This document shows, piece by piece, positions 10,191-22,640 of a stretch of DNA of 64,000 bases. Source of the DNA: Hemileia vastatrix. Its lineage: Eukaryota > Basidiomycota > Pucciniomycetes > Pucciniales > Zaghouaniaceae. Made by a program: the position numbers and the translations under genes. Every line of letters begins with the position of its first letter. Position 1 is the first letter of the stretch. The stretch covers positions 9,085,001-9,149,000 of the forward strand of contig JASXTE010000001.1 of assembly GCA_030280995.1 (NCBI GenBank), read 5' to 3'. Under the pieces are notes generated by a model. It made no database searches, had not been told where the DNA came from, and saw only the letters and a list, made by a program, of their open reading frames with translations.

Positions 10191-11969
10191 ATGCCTTGTT
10201 GTCATAGATCTTTTCAAAGGCAGCCTTGTGAGAAATGTGGCAATTCCCTGCCGTAGTTACCTCACCCTAATATCGCATTTACCCCTTCATTATCAATCTC
10301 TGCCTAAATTTCCTCTCTGTTTACTTTCTCAGCTTCTATTTGTAATTAGCACTATTCCTTACCTGATCCTGCAGTCATACTAGCGTACTTCCACCTGATT
10401 AATTTTTATTTACTCCTGATTACTCTTTATTTATTAAACTTAGTCAAATCAGTAAACATTGTACACGACCATACCTGCAGAAAGTGCTGGCACCATTGAG
10501 GATAAATAGGACTCTGCTCCTACTATTATTCTTTAGTTAACCAACTACTTCTGCAGGTACGTCCATCTTCTTGATCTTTCACCTTATAATACTATTGACA
10601 TCCTTTATACCATTATGGTAATTAGGTATCTATTGCTCACTACTCCCTTGAGCTCGTTTCTGTTGCTTACTTGGGATAAATATCATTGCCATAAGGGATT
10701 CTTGTCTGACAAGCCTTCCCCCTGTTTTTCTTCAAATCCCAGTACTCCCTCTTTCCCTAGCTCAGCTGAGAAATCAAAGACCCTTCTAATAAAAAAAGAT
10801 GATCACCTCATACTTATCAACTGGATAAAAGCTAAAACTAATTTTGGGTCTTGTTTTTGTACTGATAATGCAACTAAAGTAGGATGGCCCCATGCATCAA
10901 AAGTCAATGATTATTTTTTAATGGCCAATGAATTACAAAATAAGACTAAGGGAATAGTTTACCTTTCTCCTAAAAAGATGTCTGAATTATTCAAGAACTA
11001 TTGGGCCAAATACAAGAAGACTTAGACCTTTCATTTTCCACTGGCTTTGGTATTACTGACCATGATATCAGTAAGGGCATCAAATCTATAGACAATAAAC
11101 TTAATTCTTTATTTCCTTACTATAAAGAGATGGATTCCATATTTGGAGAGAAAGCAGATGGAATTGATGATATCTCCAAACATGATTTCAAAAGAAATTA
11201 TTTTCCTTCTTCTTCTACTCAATCCTCCCCTCATTTGACTTCCACCAATTAAGATATCTTATCAATAAATACTGATGTAAATATAAACCAACATTATATA
11301 ACTCCAGTGAGCTTTTATTTAGTCTAGTTGTTTATTTTTTGTTTGAATCTCTTTTTTTAATTTCTAAAAAGGTTAATGAAAGAGCCCAAGATCCTCAAGC
11401 AAGAAAGTCTGAAGCTAGCATCAATGATGATGAGGAAAACTTTACCTCAAAAAAAAATCAATGACCATCAACTACTCTGAACTTAAACAGTCAAAAAAAA
11501 CAAAACAGAGATATTTTTTCCCAAACCCCTTTTTCTTCCATTGATGATTTTTTGGAGAAATGTGAAACTGGCTAGTGATAGCATACCACTAAATACTTTA
11601 ATGAGCTTTTCTTTTCTTTTGTTAATATTTCTTTTCACTCTAGGTAAAGTTGAAGTTGGAAGAGATACTCTTAACTTTCAAAAACCAAACATAGGAACTC
11701 TCTTTACACAGGGATGATAAGGCACAAGACTTGTAGGAGAAGAAGTTCAAGCTATTTTTTCAGAGGGAATAGAGGGTACATGACTTGGAGAAGAAGAAAT
11801 TTGAGCTTTTTTTACAGATGAATGGGAGGGCACATGACTTTGAGGAGAGGAAATTTAAGATAAAGAAAGAGGAGAAGGCTCTTGAGTAAAATTTTCTACT
11901 GAATCATATATAACTCAAGTATCAACTTGTGAGGAATTTGGACACTTAATGAAAATTTTTGATGACTAG
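10191..11969 (+). pseudogene. SANT-like DNA-binding protein of H2, broken
   Basis: Homologous to the three-exon gene at 17450-18799. ATG at 10191, interrupted after ~12 codons by the solo LTR 10227-10711. The KKDDHLILINW block follows at ~10790-10835, then a TAG at 11023-11025, after which homology continues in another frame (KGIKSIDNKLNSL, ~11070-11110). Exon 2 and exon 3 equivalents begin near 11376 and 11643, and the stop equivalent is TAG 11967-11969. Exon 2 has stops and frameshifts. Confidence 0.8.
10227..10711. mobile_element. Solo LTR with perfect 5-bp target duplication
   Basis: 485 bp, starting TGTGAGAAAT and ending TTGTCTGACA, flanked by AGCCT at 10222-10226 and 10712-10716. H1 shows the uninterrupted sequence (aggcagccatca) at the same site. 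No internal domain remains, as expected after recombination between the two LTRs of a full element. Its family is not otherwise present in this window. Confidence 0.85.
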
Positions 11970-12559
11970 TTTCTTTATTTTTTTCATAATTATTTTTTCA
12001 TGAAGTTATTTCATAATTTCATCCTTTTCATTACTATATTCATCATTAGGAGGTGTTATTTCTAACTTAAGTGTGGATTTTAAAGAAAATAAGCACTTAA
12101 ATTTTGCAAAAAAGTCACTTATTTCAAAAATGGGTGCCAGTTATGACCTCAAATCAGCACTTTCTTCCCAATTTTTTTCACCAACATAATTCTATTTCCT
12201 CACCACTAATTCACATTTCTAAATAAAGCTAAGTCATCAAAATTCTATATCTTTTTAAAAAATATGGCAATACCCTCGCCTAAATCTTATTGAGGTAAGG
12301 GGTTAAAATGACCAAAATTTCATATAATTTAATAAATTAATAAATAAATAGATAAGATAAATTAAATTTACTAGATTTAAAGTAATGATAACTCCTCAAG
12401 CCAAAATTCAGATCAAGTCTCAAAACTATGTTTAGAACTTTCCACAGGTATAGGCTAGAGGAACCCCATGATACAATTTAATGTTGTCATGATTAAAATT
12501 TATACAACACAAGGTGGTAAACCCATTACTTTAGTTTATTAAACTGAAGTATCAGATTT

Positions 12560-13800
12560 ATTTATTTAAATTTTTTGAAATAATAAAAAATATTTGATGA
12601 ATATTAAAAAATTCATACTTTTTTGATCTACCTAAAGTTTTTTTGAATTTATTACTTTTACCTTCTTTTTTTTACCTTGTTTATCCTTTGTATTAGCTTT
12701 TGAATTATTTAGAAGGAGCAGCTAAAATGAGTAAAGTCTTGACAAGATTACAAACCTGGAGGATTTTTTGTTGTCTGGTGATTATTGTAAGAAGAGTTTT
12801 AAATTGATTTGATTATTCCATTTCCTAATCTAAGATTTATTATTCACCTATGATCTGGGAAATATAAACCATGTATTTAGTTTTAGCAGTTGAAGAAATA
12901 GGTTTTCCAGTAATAGGATTGATATAAGAGAAGATCCCCAAAGTAAGATAATTGGAATCATTCAAAGTGGTATATATCTTTTTATGAAATCCTGAGTGAG
13001 TGATTATAAAATTTGAAAATAATAAATATTCATTGCTGATTTCTTCCCATTCAGAATTACACCAATTTGGTATTTGTACTTTTGATGCAAGTTTGTGATT
13101 TTTCAAAAGGCTTTATTACAGAGTCTTTTAAGGCAGAGTGCAAGAGAAGATTTAAAGGAAGGTAAAAGACCTGTTTTAAAAAATGATTATCTGTTTCCAC
13201 TTTATATATATTTTTGAGGAACAAATAAATGTCTTTAGAAGTAAAATGAGTGAACTATATTAAGAATGAAGCAATAAAAATTATTATACTTACCAAGAGA
13301 ATAGCCTTTAATATTTCCTGGCCTCCATCCAAAACCAATCATGAAACCACCAAAAAAATTCTTATTCCTTATTAGTAAACAAACAAAAGTGATTTGATAT
13401 AGTTTTATAATGATATCAGATAGTTGAATAAAGTATTTATAATTTACTCCATTAAATGAATGATTTTCATGAATAAATTGAGGCTTAAAAGTATTACTGA
13501 CTACAGCCTTAACTTCATTGCCTCCTAATTTGGTTATGTATTCAATAACTTCAGGTAGATTCTTGAGATATTTATTTTTTATCAACTTAAGCCTAATAAT
13601 ACTTGATGTTTGATATGTGGCCAAATAAAATATCCAGGTGTATTTTTTAAAAAAATTGTTTAATTTTAAAAAGATTGATTATCATTTTTTATGTTTGAAG
13701 GTTTTGAAGAAGATTGAAATGAAGTAGAAATTGAAGTAGATGATAAAGAAGGTGAAGATGAAGATACAGTTGTAAAGCTTGAATCAGAATAAACAGACAT
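12560..13800 (-). pseudogene. TET/JBP-like 2OG-Fe(II) oxygenase of H2, broken
   Basis: Minus-strand gene between the SANT-like gene and the transposase. It has a Ser/Thr-rich N-terminus (ATG at 13798-13800), then the segment FFGGFMIGFGWRPG (~13310-13370), an intron of ~60 nt with a gtaagt donor near 13297, and the exon 'IPNWCNSEWEEISNEYL' (~13030-13075). In the expected iron-binding site the H1 copy has HID; here the aligned residues are YTT, and the following part has several stops. Inactive. The family assignment rests on the better-preserved H1 copy. Confidence 0.55.
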
Positions 13801-14541
13801 TTTTTTCTCTGAAAAAAATTTTTACTGGTAAAAAAATATCAAAATTGGTCTTTAAAAATAAATAAAAACTCACATAATTTAAAATAAATGACCATAAAAG
13901 TTTACTGAAAATAATTAATAAGAATAATTATTACTTTACTTGAATTTGAGGAATTTTTTTAGTTCATTCTTCACAAAAAAATAAAAAAACATAAAAAAAC
14001 ATAAATTTTAAAAGATGTTGTAAAACTTTTTTGTCAAATTTTTAATGGCTTTCTCATTGGTCACTGTAAAAATTTTCTGTCACTTTTTTAATTGCTCTCT
14101 CATTGGTTCCCTTTATCCCCTTGTAAAACTTCTCCAAATCTTACTCCAAACTTCCACCAAAATCCCCAAAACCTCACCAAAATACCCCAAAATACATGCC
14201 AAACCCTCTCCAAAACCCCCCTCCAAAAGTTAAAAAAATGAATAAAGTGACTTACCTTGAGAGATGAGATGAGAAAATAAATGAACCCAAATTGATTGAG
14301 GGATTCTTGAGGAAAGGAGTAAAAGGATATGAGGGATGAATGAAAAAAAGAAACAGTGAAAAATTATGTGATTGCAGAAAATATGTGATTTCATGTTGAG
14401 CTGGTCTATGAAAACATATAAGACATCCAAAAAAGAGACATTTACCATAAATTCAAAAAAAAAATTTAAAATGCAAAAAAAACACCAACCCAATTGAATA
14501 AAGCAGACAAGTTAAACATTTGGATAGTATGAAAAAAAAAA

Positions 14542-15790
14542 TTAAAATTGTTGTGTTTCAAAATGTTGGAGGATGATTGGCATAATGACAGAGTGTATGC
14601 TAGTGGAAAGAATGTTCTGTGATCCAAGGGAGGGTAGATCTGGCACAGGCTCAGGATCCTCATCTTCATAAAGATCATTCCACACATCCTTTAAATCAGC
14701 TAGGATATTGTGGAGTATAACACAATTCATTATCAAATGAGTTAAATTTTTGATTTTCAATTTATTTTGAAATTGGATTCTGAGTTCTTTGAGACTAGAA
14801 AAACTTCCCTTTAAAATACCAATAGAATGCTCAATTTGTACTCTTGATTGTGAAATATGATAATTAAAAGTGGCTTTTGGGAAATTTTCTAAAGTTTCAC
14901 CTTGGAAAGAAAGTATACTATACTTTCCACTTGCATATGCTGAGTCTGCAAGAAGGTACTGAGATTCATCAAAGTATGAGTCAGGATTTTGAGAAATTCT
15001 CATTCTTTTGAAGATGGAAGAGTCATGACATGAGCCAAGGAAGCCAATAAGAAATAAATAAACTTTTTATTGACATCAAAAACAAGTTGAATGGAAATTG
15101 AGTATCTAGAAAAAGATAGAAAGTTAGTTCATGAATGAAGAGAAATTGGAGAGCATTCTGAAGAGACATTTTTTTGTCATCAAAATTATGGTTCTCATTA
15201 TGAGCAGGCTTTTTTCTTAATGGTATAGTTGTACCATCAATAAAAGCTACACAGCCAGAGAAGTTGTCAGCTTGCATTACTTGAGAGTTTTTGAGTCACT
15301 GTTGTGGAGTTGGCCAAGCAAGTGTTTGAGACTTGAGAGAAAGGATAGCAATCATACAGCATTTGTTGTATAATATGACAGTACCATACCCTATGGTAAA
15401 GAAATTATCTAAATGTCTTACAGAAGCACCATTTCCATTTACACCAAAGCAACATAGTGCAACAGAAGTTTGAAAGGCAGAATTACACTGTTTGTTATGG
15501 GAATTATTATGGAATATATGATGATTGGAGATGAGTTGAGGAAGTTTCAAAAAAGAATCAGGAGAATTTTGAAAAAGTTGTGTGAAGTTTAAATGAGGAA
15601 TTTCAAGTATTGAGGCAAGATCATATCTGGGATCATGATAAAGATTTGGCCCCCTTGGGATGATTTAACACTTTTTGGAAAGAAAATACATATAAGCTAA
15701 AGTGTCTTCTAAACCAGAGTCAGCAGCTAAAGTTAAAGTGATAGCATTCATAGCTGAGTGAAGTTGCTTCCTAGTAGAGAGGTGCTTCAT
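14542..15790 (-). pseudogene. DDE transposase of H2, broken
   Basis: Homologous over its length to the 419-codon H1 transposase. The D-containing segment AFIDGTTIPL (~15225-15255), the second D segment LADSAYASGKY (~14925-14957) and the E segment QSRVQIEHSIGILKG (~14810-14855) survive. The frame is broken by stops near 15297 and 15660 and by a shift after the intron position. The start codon equivalent is 15788-15790, and here the empty site for MITE M2 (attattgccgg) is visible. Not functional as it stands. Confidence 0.85.
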
Positions 15791-16071
15791 TATTGCCGGT
15801 CAAAAAGGTTGTTGGTAGAAGGTTTAAGTGATGAGTGGGAAGTAGAAATTTGCCACCAAATGAGCAGGTGGGGTGTGTAGATAGAAAAAATGTTATGTGT
15901 TTGCTGCCAAAATTAAGTAGCATAGAGTGAAGAGAGACATAAGGATGGCATCTGAAATTATATGTCATGTGACCTGCTGACAAATCAATCATGGATGTGA
16001 TGAGTTTGGGATCAGGAATTAGGAATGGAAATTGGGGTATAAGAGGTGGGATAATGCATTATTGTGCAATC

Positions 16072-16103
16072 CTTATCCACTAGCCCTGAGGCTAGTGGAT
16101 AAG
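16072..16103. repeat. Subterminal hairpin of H2
   Basis: CTTATCCACTAGCC, four-base loop, GGCTAGTGGATAAG: 14-bp arms ~85 bp from the element end. The same hairpin is present in H1 at 24861-24892, so it is a conserved element feature. Confidence 0.8.
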
Positions 16104-16189
16104 AATCTTCTGAAATTAATAATGTCTGATCCCAGAAAAAAAAATACTGATCCCTAATTGTGTATCCCTTAACATTGATACCCCCTATT

Positions 16190-17043
16190 GTGGCTAGGAC
16201 AGTGCAACAATTATACAGGAATGATAATTTGGATCAATTACCAATGCTCTAATTTTATATACTTCTCGGGGCTATATACATGTTTGGTTAGGTTACTGTG
16301 GAAAATTTGAGTAGGTTACAACAATAAGTTTCCTAGGCATTAATTTCCTTTCCTATATTTTGTTTTACTTACAGAAAAAGCTGAAAAGCTTGATGGTTTC
16401 TCATCTCTGATCCCCTGCCAAAAACATGAGTTTAGGTGATTTTTGGCTGGGAACAAGTGGAAAGAAATCTGCAAGCTTTCCAGGATTAGCTGTAAGTGAA
16501 ATAATGGGTGAGATAAAATATTTGACATAAGTGATAAAAACTTATGTTTTCTTCTTTCTTAATCATACCCTCTGGCTGACACCACCCATACTTTGATTCA
16601 TAAAAGTTCCTATATATATTTGAGTTTTCTAATAGTGGTAGACCTAGAGATCCTTAATTGTGAGAAAAATATTGGTCAAAACAGGGGTTTTCAATACATT
16701 TGGAGTGAGTAATAAAAAATAATAGTTAAAGGAAAAAGTGTTCTGAAATTTCAGTGATCCCATGCAAAAGTTTTTCAATCAGGGTTGGTATGAATCACAT
16801 ATCTCAAACAAGGCTGATAAGAAAAGCATTATGCTAACATAAATAAAGAGGAATTGTTTCAGTGAGGAACTATCAACTTGAATTACCATATTTAACATTA
16901 TCATTGGTATCCCTTTAGTTTCCCTTTGATTGACTTGACAAAATATTTAGTTTCAAACTTCAAGGGGATGAGACAAGATAAAAAGTTTGGATTGGTTCAT
17001 TGAACTGAGGTTTGAGAATTTTTATTTCTAATCAAATTCATTC
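16190..17043. other. Spacer between H2 and H1
   Basis: About 0.85 kb of AT-rich sequence separates the two Harbinger copies. Part of it (16370-16500) resembles the inverted-repeat sequence at 29100-29160. No gene seen. Confidence 0.5.
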
Positions 17044-17046
17044 ATT

Positions 17047-17078
17047 AGGGGGTATCAATGTTCAGGGATCCGCAATTA
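17047..17078. repeat. Left terminal inverted repeat of H1
   Basis: 32 bp, identical by eye to the complement of 24944-24975. It is followed by a second palindromic motif (attaattgcgg) that recurs near the right end. Binding site of the transposase by analogy. Confidence 0.9.
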
Positions 17079-17449
17079 AATTAATTGCGGATAAAAATCC
17101 TTATACCCCATTTATCTTCTGCAATTATTTTTGCTAATAATTGGGTTATTAGACACTTTACGTGTCAATGTTCACCTCTTATCCGACATTTTCTTACTCA
17201 ATTTTTCATAAGCACATCTTGGACAACCTTCTGTCATAACCACATCTTGACCTACTTTCTTCCATAACCACATCTTGGACTACTCCCTGGATATGCCTTC
17301 TACCTTGCTGCGCACTTCCATTCTCATCCCATCCTGTTCATTCTATCTGCTCAGAGCCCCTCACCATCTCATCTGCTTGTTTCTGCTCCTTTTCATCTCG
17401 CTATCTCATCTGCTTGTTTCTGCTCCTTTTCATCTTCATTTATAATAAC

Positions 17450-18799
17450 ATGCCTCGTCATCCTAGATCTTCTCAAAGGCAGCCATCACCCAGTTGTTCT
17501 TCAATTCCCACTACTTCCTCTTTCCCCCGCTCAGCCAAGAATTCAAAGACCGTTCAATTAAAAAAAGATGACCATCTCATTCTTATCAACTGGCTGAAAA
17601 CCAAATCTAACTATGATTCTTGTTTTGGTACTGAGTGTGCCACTAAAGTAGGACGGCCCCCCGCATCAAAAGTTAATGGCTATCTTCTAATGGCAAATGA
17701 ATTACGCAATAAGACCAAGGGAAGGATTGATCTTTTGCCTAAACATATGTCTGAACGCTTCAAGCATTACCGAGCAAAATACAAGAAGGCAAAGGCTCTT
17801 TCATCTTCCACTAGTTTTGGGATTACGAACAACAATATAACTAAGGGCATAAAATCCATAGACAATAAACTTGATTCTTTATGTCCTTACTTTAAAGAGA
17901 TGGACACAATTTTTGGAGAGTGAGCCGATGTTAATCCTGTAAACATTTTGGATGGTGAAGATCCTATCTCCGAACATGATGTCAAAGCAAATCTTTTCCC
18001 ATCCTCTTCCTCCACTCAAGCCTCCCCTCATTTGAATGAGACATATCTAGATAGCTTTTCTGTAGATCCTATAGGTGATTTAACCCAACCAAATCTAACT
18101 CAGGTCAGTTTCTTTTTTCTTTTATCTTATCAATTCTATTTTTTATTTACTTATCTTTTTCTTATTTCTTAAAAGGCTGATGAACAAACCCAGGATCCTC
18201 AATCAACTGAGTCTGAAGCTAGTGAAAATGATGAGGAGGAAAATGCTACGTTGAACAAAAAGCAAAGGGCTTCAAGTAGTCTAAATTTCCTCTCCCAAAT
18301 AAGACGAAAAAGTGATACTTCATCACAAACACCTTTTTCTTCGATGGAACAGTTTTTAGAGAAACGTGATGCTGGTAAGTGATATCATACCTCTTATTAC
18401 TTTACTCTGCTTTTCTTCTACTTTATGTTAATTTTTATTCTCACTCTAGAAAAAGTGGAAATTGCTAAAGAGACTCTAAGCTTTGAAAAGAAGAAATATG
18501 AGCTCTCTTTAAGGAGGGATGACAGAGTACAAGATTTGGAAGAGAGGAAGTATGAGCTCTCCTTACAGAAGGATGATCGGGTCCAAGATTTGGTGGAGAA
18601 GAAGTTCGAGTTAACTCTTAGTATTGAAAAATCCAAAAAAGAGGAAAAAACACTCGAGCATCAAAACTTAATGGAACAGATGAAGTACAAGCATGATCTT
18701 CAAGAAAGTTCTAAAAAGAAAGATTTCTTGATCAAATGCATTAAAGTAAACAAATCTGTTGAAGAAATAGAACATTTAATGAAATTTTTTGTTGACTAG
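17450..18799 (+). CDS. SANT/Myb-like DNA-binding protein of H1 (three exons, one in-frame TGA)
   Basis: Exons 17450-18103, 18176-18374 and 18450-18799; introns of 72 and 75 nt with GT-AG borders (donors gtcagt, gtaagt) and matching phases 0 and 1. Residues 1-35 are Ser/Pro-rich. Residues ~38-115 form a helical SANT-like block (KKDDHLILINWLKTKS ... MSERFKHYRAKYKKAK). Exon 2 is acidic. Exon 3 is a long charged coiled coil with two repeats of KYELSL..DDRVQDL. In PIF/Harbinger systems such a partner carries the transposase into the nucleus and binds the terminal repeats. A TGA at 17921-17923, probably from CGA, truncates this copy after residue 157. The start is the first ATG and is conserved with H2. 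Confidence 0.75.
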
Positions 18800-18942
18800 T
18801 TTCTTTTATTTCTTTCACACTTCATGTGTTCATATTTATTTGTACATAAATTTTACAATTAGTTTCTGTATTTCTTGAAATTTCATATTTTAATGTTAAA
18901 TATTCTTTTTTTTAATAAAATTTTCAAGTCTCCTTTGAAAAT

Positions 18943-19370
18943 TTGACAATCCCCACCCCTGGATTTTTTTGAAGTAAGGGGTGGGTATCACAAAAATTCT
19001 TTCATGTCATGAATCTTGAAAGTCTTATATGAAAATTTGGCTTTACTACCCCCTGCATTTTACCGGTATCCCAAAAATTCTTACATGTTAAGAATTTTAC
19101 AAGTCTTATAAGAAATTTTGGCAAAACCCCCCATGGATTTTATTGAAGTAAGGGATGGGTATCACCAAAAAAATTTCACCAAAATATTTACAAGTCAAAA
19201 AAATTCTATATCTGTTTAAAAAAATTGGCAATACTCTCCCCTGCATTTTATTGAAGCAAGGGGTGGGTATCACCAAAATTTTTCTAAGTCATCAATTTCA
19301 CATTTCAGATTTGAAAATTTGGCAATACCCCCCCCCCCCCTGCATTTTATTGAAGTAAGGGGTGGAAGTC
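18943..19370. repeat. Direct repeats of ~100 bp inside H1
   Basis: About four to five imperfect copies of a unit containing ccctgcattttattgaagta and aggggtgggtatcaccaaa. The equivalent part of H2 (~12250-12310) has only one unit, so the repeat expanded in H1. Confidence 0.8.
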
Positions 19371-19621
19371 ATCTAAATTTAATATAATTACATAAATTAT
19401 TAAATAAATATCTAATATATATCAATTTCCCTAGTTTAAAGTAATGACAATTCCTCAAGCCAAAATGCAGACCAAGTCGAGAAATAAAAGTTTGGGACTT
19501 TCCACAGGTATACGCAAGAGGAACCCCATGAAACAAATAAATGTTATCATGATTACCTGTTATACAACCAAAGGTCGTTGGCTCATCACATTACTTGAGC
19601 AAATTGATATATAAAAAATAT

Positions 19622-21043
19622 TTATTTAAAATTTATGAAAAATATAAAATTTTTGATGACAACTCTAATCCCCATACTTTTTGGATCTAGATAAAGTTTT
19701 TTTAAATTGAATAACTTTACCGTATTGATTCTTTGAATCAACTTATGACTGATTTGAAATGAGCAACCAAAATGTGTGAAATCTTGACAGGATTCCAAAC
19801 CAGGAGGAGCTTTGGTCGTTTGATGATTATCCTTAGAAGAATTCCAAATAGTTTCGATGATACCATTTCCCAAACCAAAATCAATGATGCATCGGTGGTC
19901 TGGAAAATATTAGCCATGTCCTTTGAATTTAGCTGGAGATGGTATTGGGTGGCCAGTTATCGGATTGATATATGAGAATATACCAAAAGTAAGAAAATTG
20001 GCATCATTCCTATCGATATGAATCCTATTGTGGAATCCAGAATGAGTGATAATAACATTAGAAAATTAAAGATATTTGTGGCTGATATCTTCCCATTCGG
20101 AGTCACACCAATTCGGTATTCCAACTTTGGTTGCTAGTTCATGATTTTTTTCAAATGCTTTATTACAGAGCTTTTTGAGTCAAAAAGCAAGAAAAGAGTT
20201 AAAGCAAGGTAGAGTGTCCCATAAGTGAAAATCTTCATCTTTATGAGTTTTAGTGATATTCTTGACCAACAAATATATGCCTATATAAATGAAATAAGTG
20301 AAATGATATTAAGAATGGAAAAAAGAATTTTTAGACATACCAAGAGAATATCCTTTAACAAAACCTGGTCTCCAACCAAATCCAATCATGATACCACCCA
20401 ACAAATTTGTATTCCTTATAGGTAATCGAACCAAAGCCATTTGATAAAGATTTATGATAAGATCTGATAGTTGATTAAAAGCTTCATCCTTTACATCATC
20501 AAATGAATGAACTTCCAATATGAATTGAGCCTTATAAGAATTACTGATAACTGCAACAACTCAATCATCTCCAAATTCAGTTAGATATTTGATATCTTCT
20601 GGTAATTTTTTCAGATATTGATTTTTTTATCTACTTTAGTTTTATGAAAAATAATGTTTGGGATATGACAAAAATAACTTTCACAGAGAATTTTTTTTTC
20701 AGATATCTTTTCTTCTGATGAGACTGATTCTCTTTAAATTTTTTTGATGATTTAGATGAAGAATTTTTTTTTTTCAGATATCTTTTCTTCTTATGAGACT
20801 GATTATCATTATTTTTTTTGATGATTTAGAAGATGATTGTATGGAAGTTGATTTTGAAGAAGATGATAGAGATGATATAGATGAAGATGATAAAGAAGAT
20901 AAATTTATTTTTGATGATTTAGAAGAAGATTGTATGGATGTTGATTTCGAAGAAGATGATAGTGATGATAAAGATGAAGATGATAAAGAAGTTAAAGATG
21001 AAGATGAGAGAGAAGTAAGGGGTGAATCTGAAGAAGAAGACAT
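19622..21043 (-). pseudogene. TET/JBP-like 2OG-Fe(II) dioxygenase gene carried by H1, broken
   Basis: It starts at ATG 21041-21043 with a Ser-rich tail, partly duplicated. The core has GGIMIGFGWRPG (~20370-20405), a 60-nt intron (20281-20340, GT-AG) and exon 2 with IPNWCDSEWEDI. It then shows ITHSGFHNRIHIDRND, in which HID (20012-20020) fits the HxD iron motif, and IIDFGLGNGIIETIW followed by HQTT (~19815), a candidate distal histidine. TET/JBP enzymes oxidise 5-methylcytosine or thymine in DNA. In basidiomycetes the family is amplified and linked to transposons, chiefly the KDZ class. At least four stops (TGA near 20566 and 20176, TAA near 20069 and 19909) disable this copy. The family call is from motif recognition and needs a profile search. 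Confidence 0.55.
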
Positions 21044-21059
21044 TTTTTGATCTGAAAAA

Positions 21060-21650
21060 AAATTAAATGTCAATAAAATTTCAACTCAATTTTTTTTTTT
21101 TTAAATTCTCACCTTATTTTTCAAATAAAAAAACTGTTTTTTATTTAAAAATTAAAATAGAAAAAAAACAAAAAACAAAAAACAAAAAATGAGTAAAAAA
21201 TTTTCCAAAAATAAAATTTATCAAAAAAAAAACCTGAGGTTTTATTTTTAAAAAGAAAAGAAAAGCAAAATCTTTTTAAAAAAAAAAAAATTTATCCAAA
21301 AAAAAAAAATTCAGTAAAAATTAAATCAAAAAAAAAATTTAAAAAAATACATTAAAAGTGAACCTGAAGATTGGTTATTAAAAACCTTCTCACAAGATCC
21401 TGAAAAAAAAAAAAAATCAGTAAAATCAAAATAAAAAATAAAAAAATTATTTAAATAAAATCAAAATCACAAAAATTAATTATAGAAAAATTAAAAATAA
21501 AATTATAAACCTTTTTTGTTTTGTAAATAAGAGGGACAGTCCTTATCAGAAAGAATTTTTTTTTTTTTCTATATTACTGCCAAAAAAATTAAAAAAATAA
21601 TCAAAATTACAAACAAAAATTTGTTAGTATATTTATTTGAAAGTTGTTGG
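21060..21650. other. A/T-rich homopolymer tract in H1
   Basis: Runs of A and T between the oxygenase gene and the C-rich arms. No gene. Similar but shorter sequence lies at ~13800-14040 in H2. Confidence 0.6.
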
Positions 21651-22640
21651 TAACCAATCTTTATCTCCCATAAATGTCCCCATTTCCCCTCCTTTATTTA
21701 TTTGAAATGCCCTTACAAATCCCTCCCTCCTTGCCTCAAAAGTCCCCTCAAATGCTCTCCTTGCCTGCCTCAAAATCCCCCTGAAATACCCTGCTTAATT
21801 GTCTCAATACCCCCCTTTCCCCCCTCTTTAGGTCCCTCATCACCCTCCTTCCCCCCTCTTTAGCTGCCTCAAACCCCCCCCCCATTCCCCTCACCTTAGG
21901 CACATCAAACCCCCCCCCCATTCCCCTCTCCTTAGGCACCTCAAACCCCCCCCCATTCCCCTCTCCTTAGGCGCCTCAAACCCCCCCCATTCCCCTCTCC
22001 TTAGGCACCTCAAACCCCCCCTATTCCCCTCTCCTTAGGCGCCTCAAACCCCCCCCCCATTCCCCTCTCCTTAGGCACCTCAAACCCCCCCCCCTTCCAA
22101 TCACCTTACCCCCTCCCAAACCGTTACCACCTTCTCTACCCCCCCCCCCCCACCTCCTTGTTAACAAACGATCGTTACAGATTGTTCGCTAAGTAATTGA
22201 ATCGCTAATGATTCAATTACTTAGCAAATGATGGTTACAAATCGTTCGCTAAGTAATCAAATCGTTAGTGATTCGATTACTTAACGAATGATCTGTAACG
22301 ATCGTTCGTTAATAATCAGGGGGGGGTAGAGGAGGATGTAAGGATTGGGTAGGGGGGGAAGGGGGGGTGTTTGAGGCGCCTAAAGAGAGGGAAAGGGGGG
22401 TTTGAGGTGGGTAAAGAGAGGTGAAGGGGGGGTTGAGGCGGCAAAAGAGAGGTGAAGGGGGGGGTTTGAGGGACATAAAGAGAGGGGAAGGGGGGTGTAT
22501 TGAAGCACCTAAAAAGAGGGGAAGGGGGTGATGAGGGACCTAAAGAGGGGGGAAAGGGGGATTTGAGGCAGCTAAAAAGGGGGTAAAAAGGGGGTCTGAG
22601 ACAGGTAAAGAGAGGGAAAAAGGGGGCCTTGAGGATGATA
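21650..22640. repeat. C-rich and G-rich minisatellite arms around a 152-bp palindrome
   Basis: The left arm (about 21650-22150) is C-rich and contains five to six copies of a ~37-40 bp unit with cattcccctctccttaggc and cctcaaacccccc. The right arm (22316-22640) is the G-rich inverted counterpart (gtttgaggcgcctaaagag). Between them 22161-22312 is an inverted repeat (outer arms TTAACAAACGATCGTTACAG) whose two halves are each hairpins (gtaattgaatc/gattcaattac). The whole can fold on itself, and the G-runs could form quadruplexes. It contains no gene; open frames across it follow from the composition. Confidence 0.8.

Larger units (their letters stand above)
9893..16186 (+). mobile_element. PIF/Harbinger-like element H2, decayed full-length copy
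   Basis: 6294 bp between AGGGGGTATCAATGTTAAGG (left) and its inverted counterpart at the right, flanked by ATT at 9890-9892 and 16187-16189. It has the same gene order as H1: SANT-like gene (+), TET/JBP-like oxygenase (-), DDE transposase (-). All three are broken. A 485-bp solo LTR is inserted in the first gene. The long C/G-rich arms of H1 are missing; in their place is a short C-rich stretch at ~14100-14230. Confidence 0.9.

Noticed and set aside
17041..17050. Classical TTA target duplication for the Harbinger elements
   Set aside because: Shifting the ends to give TTA leaves mismatched right flanks (TTG or TAT) at most insertions; ATT/AAT matches every insertion with both ends visible.
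20793..21050. Plus-strand acidic Asp/Glu-rich open frame
   Set aside because: It is the complement of the Ser-rich N-terminus of the minus-strand oxygenase gene (TCT/TCA repeats read as GAT/GAA).
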